Positions 26,923-36,570 are shown, numbered from the stretch's first letter. The stretch: 64,000 nt of DNA from Paenibacillus stellifer (GCF_000758685.1 NZ_CP009286.1:2200501-2264500), one strand, 5' to 3'. Made by a program: numbers and translations. The notes: generated by a model from the sequence alone, not told the origin.

Positions 26923-27837
26923 GTGACTTTGCAGCAGCTAAAATATGTGATTGAGGTGGCGGGCAGAGGCTCCATGAACGAGGCTGCCAAGCGGCTGTTC
27001 ATTTCCCAGCCGAGCCTGTCGAACGCCATCCGCGATCTGGAGGAAGAAATCGGGGTCACGATTTTCGAGCGCACGAACAAGGGCATCACGCTGTCCAAGG
27101 AAGGCGCGGAGTTTCTGGGTTATGCCCGCCAGGTGGTCGAGCAGGCGGAGCTGCTGGAGAAGCGTTACCTGGGCGCGAAGCCGTCGCCGCAGCATTTTTC
27201 CGTATCGACCCAGCATTACGCTTTTGCCGTCAACGCTTTCGTGAATCTGGTGAATGTACACGGTCAGGAAGAGTACGAACTGGCGCTGCGCGAGACAAAG
27301 ACTTATGAGATCATTCAGGACGTCAAGACGCTGCGGAGCGAAATCGGCATTCTGTATTTGAATGAATTCAACTCCAAAGTTATGGGGCGGCTGCTCAAGG
27401 ACGCGGGGCTTGTATTCAACAGCCTGTTCACGGCGAAGCCGCATATCTTCATCAGCATTCATAACCCGCTCGCGAAGCAATCCATCGTCACCATCGACCA
27501 GCTGCAGGCTTATCCGTATCTGTCTTTTGAGCAGGGGGAGTACAATTCCTTTCATTTCTCGGAGGAAATCTTAAGCACCTTGTCTCATCCGAAGAGCATC
27601 CGGGTGAACGACCGCGCAACGCTGTTCAATCTGCTGATCGGTCTGAACGGCTACACAATCTCAACCGGCGTGCTCAGCGCGGATCTGAACGGCAACGAGA
27701 TTATCCCGGTTCCGCTGGATTGCGACGAGAGCATTAACGTCGGCTGGATATGCCATAAGGACGCCGCCCTTTCCAAGCTGGCTCTGGCCTATGTGGAAGA
27801 GCTGAAGGAAGCGACCGCCGAGCAGCCCGGTAATTAA
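26923..27837 (+). CDS. LysR family transcriptional regulator
   Basis: 304 residues from a GTG start. The helix-turn-helix is at the N-terminus (GSMNEAAKRLFISQPSLSNAIRDLE), then a long linker helix and an effector domain with the TLFNLLIGLNGYTISTGVLS segment that matches CysB/CbbR-like regulators. It sits directly after the nitroreductase gene in the same transcript, unlike the usual divergent LysR layout, so it may regulate that unit or a distant target. Effector unknown. Confidence 0.82.
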   Translation: MTLQQLKYVIEVAGRGSMNEAAKRLFISQPSLSNAIRDLEEEIGVTIFERTNKGITLSKEGAEFLGYARQVVEQAELLEKRYLGAKPSPQHFSVSTQHYAFAVNAFVNLVNVHGQEEYELALRETKTYEIIQDVKTLRSEIGILYLNEFNSKVMGRLLKDAGLVFNSLFTAKPHIFISIHNPLAKQSIVTIDQLQAYPYLSFEQGEYNSFHFSEEILSTLSHPKSIRVNDRATLFNLLIGLNGYTISTGVLSADLNGNEIIPVPLDCDESINVGWICHKDAALSKLALAYVEELKEATAEQPGN

Positions 27838-27886
27838 GAGATAGCACAGCCCAAACTTTTTGCGGAGATCATGGTTCAACTTTTCG

Positions 27887-27916
27887 GAGGATTCCTGGTG
27901 CAGGGGTCCTCTTTTT
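27887..27916 (+). terminator. Rho-independent terminator
   Basis: GAGGATTCCT (27887-27896) pairs with AGGGGTCCTC (27902-27911), with two G-U pairs, followed by TTTTT (27912-27916). It ends the nitroreductase/LysR unit. Confidence 0.7.
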
Positions 27917-28052
27917 GTTGGGGAGAGAGGAGACAAGGCAAGTTATCGGGATGATTTTGCCGCAAGGAGCGGGGGTGTCCATTTTACCCCTCTTCAAGGG
28001 TAGATGGCTATACTACGTTAGAGCCATTTTTGCCGTGTTTTCTGAAAGTCCA

Positions 28053-28081
28053 TTGACCTTTTTTCTGGCGGAAAATATATT
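28053..28081 (+). promoter_or_regulatory. Sigma-A promoter of the glycan gene cluster
   Basis: TTGACC (28053-28058), 17-bp spacer, TATATT (28076-28081). It lies about 80 bp upstream of the first glycosyltransferase. The rest of 27917-28159 shows nothing gene-like. Confidence 0.6.
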
Positions 28082-28159
28082 GAGTTTAAAGACATCTCTG
28101 CCCATGATACAGATGCGAAATAACCAACGGACATAGGAATGAAGAGGGGTGCCGCAGCG

Positions 28160-29176
28160 ATGAAACCGGAAATCAGCATCATCGTGCCTTGCTATAAAGT
28201 GGAGAATTATATCGAAAAATGCGTGGATTCGATCCTGGATCAGACTTTCCGGGACTTCGAGCTCATTCTCGTCGATGACGGATCTCCCGATAACTGCCCG
28301 GCCATATGCGACCGGTATGCGGCCCAGGATCCGCGGGTCAAAGTCATCCACAAGACGAATGGCGGATTGTCAGACGCACGGAATTACGGTCTTAACATTG
28401 CCGAAGGCCGGTATATCGGCTTTGTCGATTCGGACGACTGGATCGCCGGGGACATGTTCGAATCCTTATACCAGGCAATCCGGAGCCAGGATGCGGATAT
28501 TGCGGTGTGCTGCCATTACGAAGTGGGTGACGGCATATTTAACCGGATCAACAGCTTTGACGGCTATCCCGCCGTGCTGGATAACGTCAAGGCCATGAGC
28601 GAGCTGCTGATCGACCAGCGTATCCAGAACCTGGCATGGGACAAACTGTACAGAAGAGAGCTGTTCCGGGGCGTAGCTTATCCGGTCGGCGTTGCTTTTG
28701 AGGATATCCCGACAACCTATAAACTGTTCATGAAAGCTGAGAAGATCGCTATCGTGGACAAACCGCTCTATTATTACCTCAAACGGACGGAGAGCATATC
28801 CGGGACCTATGATTTGAAGAAGAGGCTGGATAAGTTCAACGGCACGTACGAGAAATATACAAGAGTAAAGGATCATTACGCCGATGCCATCGACAAGCCG
28901 ACCTGGGACTGGTTCACCTACCGGATGGTCGACGAAGGCATGGGTATATACAACCATCTCCTGAGAGAGAAGCTTGAGACCGGCGACCACAGGGAGATCG
29001 ATACTATCAAAGCCTTCATGCGCGAAAATCTGAACAGCATACTGACCGCCAAGACGATCGGCATCCAGCTTAAAGCGGCGGCGCTCATTCTGGCGACCAA
29101 TAAAATGCTGTACAGCTTGTTCTATAATGCAGTCATCAGCCGGCTGCGCAGGGAGAAGAATGAGAGCTTCTCTTGA
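28160..29176 (+). CDS. Glycosyltransferase family 2 (EpsJ-like)
   Basis: 338 residues from ATG 28160 (AGAGGGG 11 nt upstream; the ATG at 28139 lacks a properly spaced site). GT-A fold: ISIIVPCYKVENYIEKCVDSI, LILVDDGSPDNCP, NGGLSDARNYGLNIAEGRYIGF and the metal-binding DSDDW at about residue 90. The C-terminal half is helical. It transfers a sugar from a nucleotide donor during polysaccharide synthesis at the inner membrane face. A close paralogue sits at 42922 on the opposite strand. First gene of a three-gene glycan unit with 29226 and 30403. Confidence 0.82.
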   Translation: MKPEISIIVPCYKVENYIEKCVDSILDQTFRDFELILVDDGSPDNCPAICDRYAAQDPRVKVIHKTNGGLSDARNYGLNIAEGRYIGFVDSDDWIAGDMFESLYQAIRSQDADIAVCCHYEVGDGIFNRINSFDGYPAVLDNVKAMSELLIDQRIQNLAWDKLYRRELFRGVAYPVGVAFEDIPTTYKLFMKAEKIAIVDKPLYYYLKRTESISGTYDLKKRLDKFNGTYEKYTRVKDHYADAIDKPTWDWFTYRMVDEGMGIYNHLLREKLETGDHREIDTIKAFMRENLNSILTAKTIGIQLKAAALILATNKMLYSLFYNAVISRLRREKNESFS

Positions 29177-29225
29177 GAATCGAGGGTGAGGGCTTAAACG
29201 TGAAAGGTGAAAGGGAGGACGACTC

Positions 29226-30275
29226 ATGAAGCTTAGTGTGATTATTCCGGCTTACAATGTGGAGAGCTATATCGAACGGACGCTTGAGTCGCTGGCCGCC
29301 CAGAGTGACCTGGATTTTGAAGCGATTATCGTGGATGACGGATCGAAGGACGGTACGGCCCAGACGGTGCGGAGCTTTATCGACCGGACTTCTGCCGGCC
29401 ATTTCCGCCTGGTATCCCAGAATAACGGCGGTGTCAGCTCTGCCCGAAACAAGGGGATTGAAGAGGCGTCGGGTGACTATGTCCTCTTTCTGGACGGCGA
29501 CGACTTTGTAGACCGCGAGCTGGTGTCGCTGTTTGGCCAGGCGGCGGAGGAAGAGCCGGACATCGTGTTCTGGAAGTGGCAGAAGGTGAACGAGAGCGGG
29601 CGGGTGCTTCAGGATTGCTACCGCTACGTAACGGATATGCCCCGGGTGATGAGCGGGGTCGATGGATTGAAACGGATTCTGGTGGATCATAAAATGCAAA
29701 TCTGGACGGCAAGCGCCGCTTACCGGAGAGAGCTGCTGCTAAAGGAGAACATCTGGTATACGGCAGGCTGTGTCAACGGAGAGGACCAGGAATTCACCTT
29801 TAAGGCGCTGGCGAAAGCCGGTGAGATGATCTTCATTGACCGGGCGCTGTCTTTTTATCTGGAGCGGGGATCGTCGATATCGGGCGTCTATAACGTCAAG
29901 AAGTTCGACTATGCCGATGCCTTCAAGCGTGCTGCATCCTATATGGACCGTCCGGAACTTACGGAAGTACGCGACATGCTGCTGTTGCGGCATATGCTGG
30001 AGAACTATTTCTATAATTTGAAGACTTGTCTCCGAAATGCCGACCGGGTCTCGATCCGGACGCTGCTTAAGGATATTGACGGCCGGTATCCCGAGTTGAA
30101 CGGAGAGATGCGGGCGCTGATGAAGCGCTGGAAGCGGGAGAAGCGGCCTTCCAAAGCGGATATCAACGCCTTCCTGATCGCGCCAGAGCTTCTGCGTTTC
30201 CTGCTGGAGGTTCAACAGCGGATAATCAAATTCAAGTCCGGCGTACGGGCGCGGCTGCGGCAGGTTACAGCTTAA
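29226..30275 (+). CDS. Glycosyltransferase family 2
   Basis: 349 residues. It has LSVIIPAYNVESYIERTLESL, IIVDDGSKDGT, NNGGVSSARNKGI and a DGDDF metal site, the order of the GT2 family. GAAAGGGAGG precedes the ATG. It is only distantly like its upstream neighbour, so the two probably add different sugars. The product is cytoplasmic or membrane-associated. Cluster with 28160 and the flippase at 30403. Confidence 0.8.
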   Translation: MKLSVIIPAYNVESYIERTLESLAAQSDLDFEAIIVDDGSKDGTAQTVRSFIDRTSAGHFRLVSQNNGGVSSARNKGIEEASGDYVLFLDGDDFVDRELVSLFGQAAEEEPDIVFWKWQKVNESGRVLQDCYRYVTDMPRVMSGVDGLKRILVDHKMQIWTASAAYRRELLLKENIWYTAGCVNGEDQEFTFKALAKAGEMIFIDRALSFYLERGSSISGVYNVKKFDYADAFKRAASYMDRPELTEVRDMLLLRHMLENYFYNLKTCLRNADRVSIRTLLKDIDGRYPELNGEMRALMKRWKREKRPSKADINAFLIAPELLRFLLEVQQRIIKFKSGVRARLRQVTA

Positions 30276-30402
30276 GCGGCATGGAACTAAGAACGACTAC
30301 AACTAAATAACGATTTACCCGGGGGAGCGCTTAACATTATGCAATGCAGCCAATACGCATCCGAACATGCGATTATTGTGACATTATTTAAGGAGGAACG
30401 GT

Positions 30403-31944
30403 ATGATCGCGAAACGGAGCTTTCTCAATGTATCCGTCGGCTTGTTAAGCCAGTTGATTACAATTGCGCTCAGCTTCTTCATCCCCAGGCTGGTTATGCT
30501 TCATTACGGATCGGAAGCCAATGGTCTTATCGCCTCCATTACCCAGATCATCGCGTATCTCTCCCTGCTGGAAGCCGGGGTGGGGGCTGCTTCAATTCAG
30601 GCTCTCTACCGTCCGGTCGGTGAGAACGACCGCTCGAAGATCAACGATATTCTGGCGGCGACCTCTATTTATTACAAGAAGACCGGCCTTTATTATTTTG
30701 CCGCCGTCATTTTGCTTGCCGTTGTCTATCCGTTCGTTATAAAGTCCGGGTTCGACGCCTTGACGGTCATGGCGGTGGTGGCGCTCAGCGGACTGGGGGG
30801 CGCGGTCAACTATTACTTTCAGGGCAAATTCCGGGTGCTGCTGATCGCCGAGGGCAAGAACTATATTGAATCCTCGGTCGTGATGGTCGCGAACATCGTT
30901 AATAATGTCGTGCGGATTTTGCTGCTTCTGGGCGGCTTCAATATTATTGCCGTGCAGTCAGTGTATTTCATCGTCGTACTGCTGCAAATTATCGTCTACC
31001 GCGTGTATATCAAACGAAATTACAAGTGGATCGATTTGAACAGGAAGCCCGATTTTGACGCGATCAGCCAGAAGAACTCGGCACTTATCCATGAGCTTTC
31101 CTACTTAATTTTCAAAAATACGGACGTCCTGGTGCTCACGGTCTTCACCAATCTGAAGGTCGTCAGCATTTACGTGATGTACAATCTGATCTTCAACATC
31201 GTCGATAATGTGGTCGTCATGATCAACGGCAGCCTGAAATTTGCGCTGGGGCAGAGCTACTTCGGCAACCGGACGAAGTTCATGAAGATGTTCAATCTGT
31301 ACGAAACCTATTACATCGCTTTTATCTTCGGTATGATCAGCATCGTAACCATCCTGATTCTTCCGTTCATGCGGATGTATACGGCAGGAATTCACGATAA
31401 CAATTATATCGATTATTTTTTGCCCATTCTGTTCGCTATTGCGAAGCTTTTGATGAATGCTAGAGCACCATCGGACACGGTGATTGAAATCGCCGGGCAT
31501 TTCAAGAACACGCAGGGCCGTTCCATCTTGGAATCGGTGATTAATCTCGTCTGTTCCATTGTGTTCGTCTTGCTATTCGGCATTTATGGTGTCGTATTGG
31601 GGACGATTGCCGCCCTCCTGTACCGGACCACCGATATGATTCTGTATTCCAACAAGCGACTGCTTGAGCGCAGCTCTTGGGTCACCATCAAGAAATGGCA
31701 GCTGAATATCGTCCTGTTCGTGGCGGTAGATCTGCTTGTGCGCAGCATCCATCTCCAGATCCATTCTTTTCTCTCTTTGGTACTGAGCGGAATGCTTCTG
31801 TCGGCTGTGATCTTCCCGATCTTCTTCATCGTCAATTCCCTGTTCGTCAAGGAGGGAATGGAGCTGCTCCCCGAGGTTGGCCGCAAGATCGCCGGACGCT
31901 TCAGACCGGGCAAGAAGGCCGCGGCGGAAGGCGGTCCCCAGTAA
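30403..31944 (+). CDS. Polysaccharide flippase-like membrane protein (MATE/Wzx-type)
   Basis: 513 residues with about 12-14 membrane segments and the N-terminal pattern MIAKRSFLNVSVGLLSQLIT, RLVMLHYGSEANGL and LLEAGVGAASIQAL typical of oligosaccharide flippases of the MOP superfamily. AAGGAGGA precedes the ATG. It likely moves a lipid-linked glycan, made by the two preceding transferases, across the membrane. No polymerase or undecaprenyl phosphate sugar transferase is in the window, so the unit depends on genes elsewhere. Confidence 0.75.
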   Translation: MIAKRSFLNVSVGLLSQLITIALSFFIPRLVMLHYGSEANGLIASITQIIAYLSLLEAGVGAASIQALYRPVGENDRSKINDILAATSIYYKKTGLYYFAAVILLAVVYPFVIKSGFDALTVMAVVALSGLGGAVNYYFQGKFRVLLIAEGKNYIESSVVMVANIVNNVVRILLLLGGFNIIAVQSVYFIVVLLQIIVYRVYIKRNYKWIDLNRKPDFDAISQKNSALIHELSYLIFKNTDVLVLTVFTNLKVVSIYVMYNLIFNIVDNVVVMINGSLKFALGQSYFGNRTKFMKMFNLYETYYIAFIFGMISIVTILILPFMRMYTAGIHDNNYIDYFLPILFAIAKLLMNARAPSDTVIEIAGHFKNTQGRSILESVINLVCSIVFVLLFGIYGVVLGTIAALLYRTTDMILYSNKRLLERSSWVTIKKWQLNIVLFVAVDLLVRSIHLQIHSFLSLVLSGMLLSAVIFPIFFIVNSLFVKEGMELLPEVGRKIAGRFRPGKKAAAEGGPQ

Positions 31945-32071
31945 GATCGGGACAGGTGACTGCACAGAAAAAGTTCGTCCGTCTGAATTACATGTGCGGG
32001 GTCTGTCCTGGGTCAGTAGTAGGCGCTCCTGCACTTAAAGTGGTCCACCTCAATAGCATACTTCGGTTATG

Positions 32072-32108
32072 TATAGCCGGTTATAGCATTTAGCTATAAC
32101 CGGCTATA
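32072..32108. repeat. Perfect 16-bp palindromic hairpin
   Basis: TATAGCCGGTTATAGC (32072-32087) and its exact complement (32093-32108) flank a 5-nt loop. No T-tract follows on either strand, so it is not a standard terminator; it may be an operator or a mobile hairpin. It lies 90 bp before the MetE-like gene. Confidence 0.6.
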
Positions 32109-32197
32109 GTTATTTGGCGTTACCTTATAACTTGAAACTCATGGTATCGTTCAACTAACGAATTCATACTATCGCATGAACAAAGGAGATCACACCG

Positions 32198-33340
32198 ATG
32201 AGCATTGTAACCGAAGGCGCCGTACAGCGGCGTACGACCCCTTATCGTCATGATATGGTCGGGAGCTTCCTGCGTCCCGATTCCTTGAAGCAGGCCAGAG
32301 CGAAGTTCCAGCGCGGCGAGATCACCGCTGAGCAGCTGCGCGCGGTGGAAGATGCCGAGATCGTGAAGCTGGTGGAGAAGCAAAGAGAAGTGGGTCTTCA
32401 CGCGGTTACGGACGGCGAGTTCAGACGGTCCTGGTGGCATCTGGACTTTATGTGGGGACTGGACGGCGTGGAGAAGGCGGAGGTTGAGCAGGGCTATAAG
32501 TTCCAGGGTGTGGAGACCAGAGCGGAGACGGCGCGCCTGTCCGGGCCAATCGGCTTCTCCAACCATCCTTTTATCGAGGACTTCAAATTTCTGAAAAAGA
32601 TTGCAGGCGATGATGTTGTCCCCCGCCGGACGATTCCCGCTCCGGCCCAGTTCCTGGCCGAGCTGCAGCGCGGCGAGAACAAGGAGAGCACGCAGGCCGT
32701 GTACGGCGAGGATATCGAGAGCTTGATCGCCGATATCGTCAAGGCTTACCGAGGGGCGATTCTGGCTTTCTACGAAGCGGGATGCCGGAGCATCCAGCTG
32801 GATGACTGCACCTGGGGCATGCTGTGCGACAAGAACTACTGGGAGGCCAGACAGCAGGAAGGCGTCAATGTGGAGACGATCGCAAGCCTGTACGCCCGGG
32901 TGAACCGGGAGGCAATCGCGGATGTGCCGGAGGATCTCACGGTCACGACACATGTCTGCCGGGGAAATTATGCCTCCACCTGGGCTTCTTCGGGAGGCTA
33001 CGGACCGGTGGCCGAGACGCTCTTCGGCATTGACCAGTATGACGGCTATTATCTGGAGTTCGACACGGAACGCGCGGGAGATTTCACGCCGCTTCAATCG
33101 CTTGGGAACCAGCAGGTCGTGCTCGGCCTCGTCTCGTCCAAGACAGGAGAGCTGGAAGATAAGCAGGCTGTTATCGACCGTATCCGGGAAGCGGCGAAGA
33201 TTGTGGACATCAACCACATCTGCCTCAGCCCGCAATGCGGTTTCGCCTCCACGGAAGAAGGCAATGTCCTGACGGAAGAGCAGCAATGGAAAAAGCTGGC
33301 CTTCATCAAGGAAATTGCGGACGAAATCTGGAAAGACTGA
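32198..33340 (+). CDS. MetE-like methyltransferase, YxjG/YxjH family
   Basis: 380 residues, the C-terminal MetE domain only. The zinc-thiol site is visible: THVCRGN (His and Cys) and LSPQCGFAS (second Cys). VGSFLRPDSLKQAR and VTDGEFRRSWWHLDFMWGL match the YxjG/YxjH proteins of Bacillus, which take a methyl donor to make methionine from homocysteine or related thiols. AAAGGAG precedes the ATG. I find no S-box riboswitch in the 250 bp upstream, unlike yxjG/yxjH in Bacillus subtilis. Confidence 0.82.
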   Translation: MSIVTEGAVQRRTTPYRHDMVGSFLRPDSLKQARAKFQRGEITAEQLRAVEDAEIVKLVEKQREVGLHAVTDGEFRRSWWHLDFMWGLDGVEKAEVEQGYKFQGVETRAETARLSGPIGFSNHPFIEDFKFLKKIAGDDVVPRRTIPAPAQFLAELQRGENKESTQAVYGEDIESLIADIVKAYRGAILAFYEAGCRSIQLDDCTWGMLCDKNYWEARQQEGVNVETIASLYARVNREAIADVPEDLTVTTHVCRGNYASTWASSGGYGPVAETLFGIDQYDGYYLEFDTERAGDFTPLQSLGNQQVVLGLVSSKTGELEDKQAVIDRIREAAKIVDINHICLSPQCGFASTEEGNVLTEEQQWKKLAFIKEIADEIWKD

Positions 33341-33394
33341 TCCGGCGGTGCTCCGCCGCCGGATTGTACCACAGCCCGCTGCAGCCGCAGCGGG

Positions 33395-34025
33395 CTATGC
33401 CGCCATGCGCGGCGCGAAGTTGCCGCCGCGCGCCGGCTCCGCCGCTCCGGCATCCTGCCGGATGAGGCGCACCAGCTCCGCGACCCGGCCATGCCGGTAC
33501 GCGTCAGCCATGCGCTCCGGCAGGCCCCGGAGCGGCTGCTCCCGCGCTTCGTCTGCGGGAGCGGGGGGTTCTCCCTGCGGCTCTGCCCGCAGGGAGAGGA
33601 GGGCGCGGCGCGCGCGGTGGAGCGCCGCCTTCGCTGCGCCCTCCGACGTGCTGGAGCGGGGACAGCTCCCGGGCCAGCGTTCGGAAGGCCGCCTCTTCCA
33701 TGAGGCCGGCGTCCGAAGGGGCGTCTTGCTGCGCTTCCATATCCTGCTGCTGCGCGAGCAGGGGAAGCTTGCGCAGCAGCACCGCCTGGCGGCGCATGCG
33801 GTCCAGCCAGGCGTTCCGGGCTGTACGGAGCAGCAGAGCCTCCGGGTTGGCATGCCCTGCGCGGATGGGCGCCAGCGCCTTCAGCCAGGCGTCCTGGACA
33901 AGATCATCCGCTTCCCAGGGGGAGCGGGTGAGCGACAAGCAGTACCGCTGGAGCGCGGAATGGAGCTTCAGAACCTCTGTATCTTCCATCGAACTGGCCG
34001 AGTACGGCCGTGTCAGTGAATTCAT
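33395..34025 (-). pseudogene. Sigma-70 family (ECF-like) sigma factor, frameshifted by an internal deletion
   Basis: The N-terminal frame begins at ATG 34025 (MNSLTRPYSAS) with GAGGGAGGAA upstream and encodes sigma region 2: LQRYCLSLTRSPWEADDLVQDAWLKAL, then TARNAWLDRMRRQ. It runs into the region-4 approach (EEAAFRTLARELSPLQ) near 33655. The expected helix-turn-helix (about 20 residues) is missing, and the rest continues in another frame: TSEGAAKAALHRARRALL to the end at 33395. The junction lies at about 33645-33656. As read, no full sigma factor can be made. It may be a true deletion or a sequence error in GC-rich DNA. Confidence 0.7.
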
Positions 34026-34261
34026 GATTGTTCCTCCCTGAGCATGATGAGCCGGATTATTCAGGCTGGGCGCAAGTAAAACTTCTGTACTTGTGAAACT
34101 TCTCTTCTTCAGTGTAAACGAAGAAGCGGAGCAAAACGATACGGCCATATGGGAGGATCGCAAATATTTATTTTTGACAGGTTACTTGCGTATCCTCCTA
34201 GCCCTCTCCCTCGTTTACGATTCGAATCACTTGAATTCGTATAGCCAAGGAGGAAGCAAAG

Positions 34262-34843
34262 ATGAGTTACATTCCCTATGTACTGGAGCAGACGAGCCGG
34301 GGTGAACGGAGTTATGACCTGTATTCCCGGCTGCTGAAGGATCGAATTGTGTTCGTGGGCGCGGCGATCGACGACGCGCTGGCGAATAGTGTTATCGCCC
34401 AGCTTCTTTTTCTGGCAGCGGAGGACCCGGAGAAGGACATTTTCATGTATATCAATAGTCCCGGAGGTTCCACCTCGGCGGGCTTCGGCATCTTTGACAC
34501 GATGCAGCTGATCAAGCCGCCGGTGAATACAATCTGCACGGGGATGGCGGCTTCGTTCGCTTCGTTTCTGCTGCTGGCGGGAGAGCCCGGGAAGCGCAGC
34601 ATTCTGCCGAACGGCGAGGTCATGATCCATCAGCCGCATGGCGGGGCACAGGGACAGGCCAGCGACATCGCGATCAGTGCGAGACGGATTGTGCAGATCC
34701 GGGAACGGATCGCGCGGATTACTGCTGAGCGGACGGGGCAGTCGGCGGAGAAGGTGGAGAAGGACATGGACCGGGATTACTTCATGTCCGCTGAAGAGGC
34801 GGTGCAGTACGGCATCGTCGATAAGATCATTCAACGGCTGTGA
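34262..34843 (+). CDS. clpP: ATP-dependent Clp protease proteolytic subunit (ClpP paralogue)
   Basis: 193 residues, the standard ClpP length. The catalytic triad is in place: Ser98 in GMAAS, His123 in MIHQP and Asp172 in DRDYF. The N-terminal [25 protein letters not shown] and the INSPGGS oxyanion loop are conserved. The residues after the serine (FASFLLLAG) differ from the usual housekeeping MGAFLLAAG, suggesting a second ClpP paralogue. It forms a tetradecamer that degrades substrates fed by ClpX or ClpC. AGGAGG lies upstream. Single gene; terminator at 35022. Confidence 0.92.
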   Translation: MSYIPYVLEQTSRGERSYDLYSRLLKDRIVFVGAAIDDALANSVIAQLLFLAAEDPEKDIFMYINSPGGSTSAGFGIFDTMQLIKPPVNTICTGMAASFASFLLLAGEPGKRSILPNGEVMIHQPHGGAQGQASDIAISARRIVQIRERIARITAERTGQSAEKVEKDMDRDYFMSAEEAVQYGIVDKIIQRL

Positions 34844-35021
34844 GCTGTCCAAGGTTTAAATGGGAGATGTTAATCGCATGCATATGGGGAGTCTTCGCGG
34901 CTTAACAGAGGGATCGGGGTCAGAAGCAGAAGAAGCAGTAGCAACATTAAAGTAGCTTAGAGCAGGCGTTTGTTATATAACATTCACCCGCGTCAGCCTC
35001 GTTCCTGCTGAGAGCGGGCAA

Positions 35022-35059
35022 AAAGCCCTGTTCTCCGGATGTTCGGAGCGCAGGGCTTT
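35022..35059. terminator. Hairpin between convergent clpP and SDR genes
   Basis: AAAGCCCTG (35022-35030) pairs with CAGGGCTTT (35051-35059), with an inner CCG/CGG pairing. The leftward copy is followed by TTTTT, so it chiefly ends the - strand SDR transcript; it can serve both. The rest of 34844-35091 shows no gene. Confidence 0.7.
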
Positions 35060-35091
35060 GCGTCGTTGAGGTGAGATGATGTTATGTCCTG

Positions 35092-36078
35092 TTACAGGAA
35101 GGAGAGGCCTGTTAACTGCTCGCTGAGACTCCACAGACGGGCAGCCGCCTGCCCGTCTGTGGCCCAGGGACGAACGCCTGCCGTACCTTGTGACGCAGAA
35201 CTGTCTTCGTGCACAAGATGGGCAATGTCGGCATTCAGACAGTAGACGCCTCCCTTGCCGTCAAGCTGCGGGCTGATCGCGCACCAGACCAGAGTAGCAG
35301 CTCCCTCAGGAATGGTCTTTCGCTCCTCGGTCATCTCGGAAAATACGCGCTGGCCCTGTTCGTCCAGCGCTCCCATTGCTTCCATCTCCTCATCCGACAA
35401 ATGGCGGGAGAGACCGGTAACAATCGAGCCCGGATGAACGGAGAATGCCCGGACGCCATAGGCTTTCCCGCGCTGGTCCAGCTCTGCTGCGAACAGGGCA
35501 TTCGCCGTCTTGGACTGGCCGTAGGCCTCCCATTTGCTGTATGGGCGCTGTCTGTACAGCGGGTCTTCAAAATGAATCCCGCTGAAGGCATGTCCGCCTG
35601 AAGATACGGATACGACCCGAGCGCCGCCCGCTCGCTTCAACGCAGGCCAGAGACGGGCTGTCAGCTGGAAATGTCCTAAATGATTGGTGGCGAACTGCAG
35701 CTCATAGCCTCTCTCGTCCCGCTGCTCGGGGATAGCCATTATGCCAGCGCTATTGATCAATATATGCAAAGGGCGTCCGGACTCCACAAACCGGCCAGCG
35801 AATTGATCGATAGAGGCCGGATCGGCCAAATCCAGCTCTTCCAGCTCGGCACCGGGAACCGAAGCAAGCGCCGCCTGGGCCTTATCCGGAGAGCGTGCGG
35901 GCACAATGACCTTCGCACCGGCTTCCGCCAGCACTCTCGCGGCTTCAAGGCCAAGGCCGGAATAGCCGCCGGTAATAATGGCGGTTTTACCGCTTAAATC
36001 GGTTCCTCTTACGATATCCTCCGCAGTTGTCCGCGCACCGAAGCCGGAATAGATCGGCGTTTGCGGTGTCTGCTCCAT
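35092..36078 (-). CDS. Short-chain dehydrogenase/reductase (SDR), module A
   Basis: 328 residues from ATG 36078 (an upstream in-frame start at 36171 would overlap the regulator gene; the paralogue at 37860 begins at the equivalent point). Rossmann motif TGGYSGLGLEAARVL, NSAGIMAIP, the catalytic Ser in VVSVSSGGHAF and the YGQSKTANALF catalytic Tyr-Lys. It is an NAD(P)-dependent oxidoreductase of the WWOX/retinol dehydrogenase-like branch; substrate unknown. It lies 31 bp downstream of a MerR gene and is probably cotranscribed from the promoter at 36571. Paralogue of the equally long 37860 gene. Confidence 0.85.
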   Translation of the reverse strand: MEQTPQTPIYSGFGARTTAEDIVRGTDLSGKTAIITGGYSGLGLEAARVLAEAGAKVIVPARSPDKAQAALASVPGAELEELDLADPASIDQFAGRFVESGRPLHILINSAGIMAIPEQRDERGYELQFATNHLGHFQLTARLWPALKRAGGARVVSVSSGGHAFSGIHFEDPLYRQRPYSKWEAYGQSKTANALFAAELDQRGKAYGVRAFSVHPGSIVTGLSRHLSDEEMEAMGALDEQGQRVFSEMTEERKTIPEGAATLVWCAISPQLDGKGGVYCLNADIAHLVHEDSSASQGTAGVRPWATDGQAAARLWSLSEQLTGLSFL

Positions 36079-36109
36079 TACAGAATGTTTTATTCCACTA
36101 CTTTCCGTT

Positions 36110-36532
36110 TCATTCCGATCCGCGTCCTTCTGCTGTAAATGATGCACTCCCGTTCCCTCCCTGTTTTCCATCCTTGATTTCCTGGAAATGATCCAGCTTA
36201 TAGCGGATCAGCTCCAGAGTCGCCGTCAGTTCTTCGAGCCGGGATTCGATCGCCTGCCGGTGCTCGTCGAGCAGCGAGAAGCACTGCTCTTCATCCTGCT
36301 GGTCGTAGCGCTGCACGTACTCCCGGATTTTCCGAAGCGGCATATGCGTCCGCTTGAGATGCGTCAGAAACCGGATGCGGCCGATATCCTCCTTGGTGTA
36401 GAGCCTCTGAAGGCCCGCTCCACGGTCCGGTGAGGCAACCAACCCGATTTTCTCGTAATAGCGCAGCGTATCGGCGGGAAGCCCTGTCATCCCGGAAACC
36501 TCGGAAATAGTATAGGTCGTTTCTGCTTCCAT
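36110..36532 (-). CDS. MerR family transcriptional regulator, module A
   Basis: 140 residues from ATG 36532 with AAAGGAGA 7 nt upstream. N-terminal MerR winged helix: YTISEVSGMTGLPADTLRYYEKIGL, then FLTHLKRTHMPLRKIREYV and a coiled coil to the end. No metal-binding cysteines are present, so it probably senses an organic compound. The promoter just upstream (36571-36601) has the 19-bp spacer and dyad expected for a MerR target, so it should activate its own operon with the SDR gene. Confidence 0.88.
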   Translation of the reverse strand: MEAETTYTISEVSGMTGLPADTLRYYEKIGLVASPDRGAGLQRLYTKEDIGRIRFLTHLKRTHMPLRKIREYVQRYDQQDEEQCFSLLDEHRQAIESRLEELTATLELIRYKLDHFQEIKDGKQGGNGSASFTAEGRGSE

Positions 36533-36570
36533 GAACGTCTCCTTTCTGCAAATCCCTGCCGGCGATACCC

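Noticed and set aside
30339-30623. Open frame before and inside the flippase gene
   Set aside because: Overlaps the flippase in another frame, no ribosome binding site and arginine/serine-rich product.
31945-32197. S-box (SAM-I) or T-box leader before the MetE-like gene
   Set aside because: None of the conserved cores is present; only the 16-bp palindrome was found.
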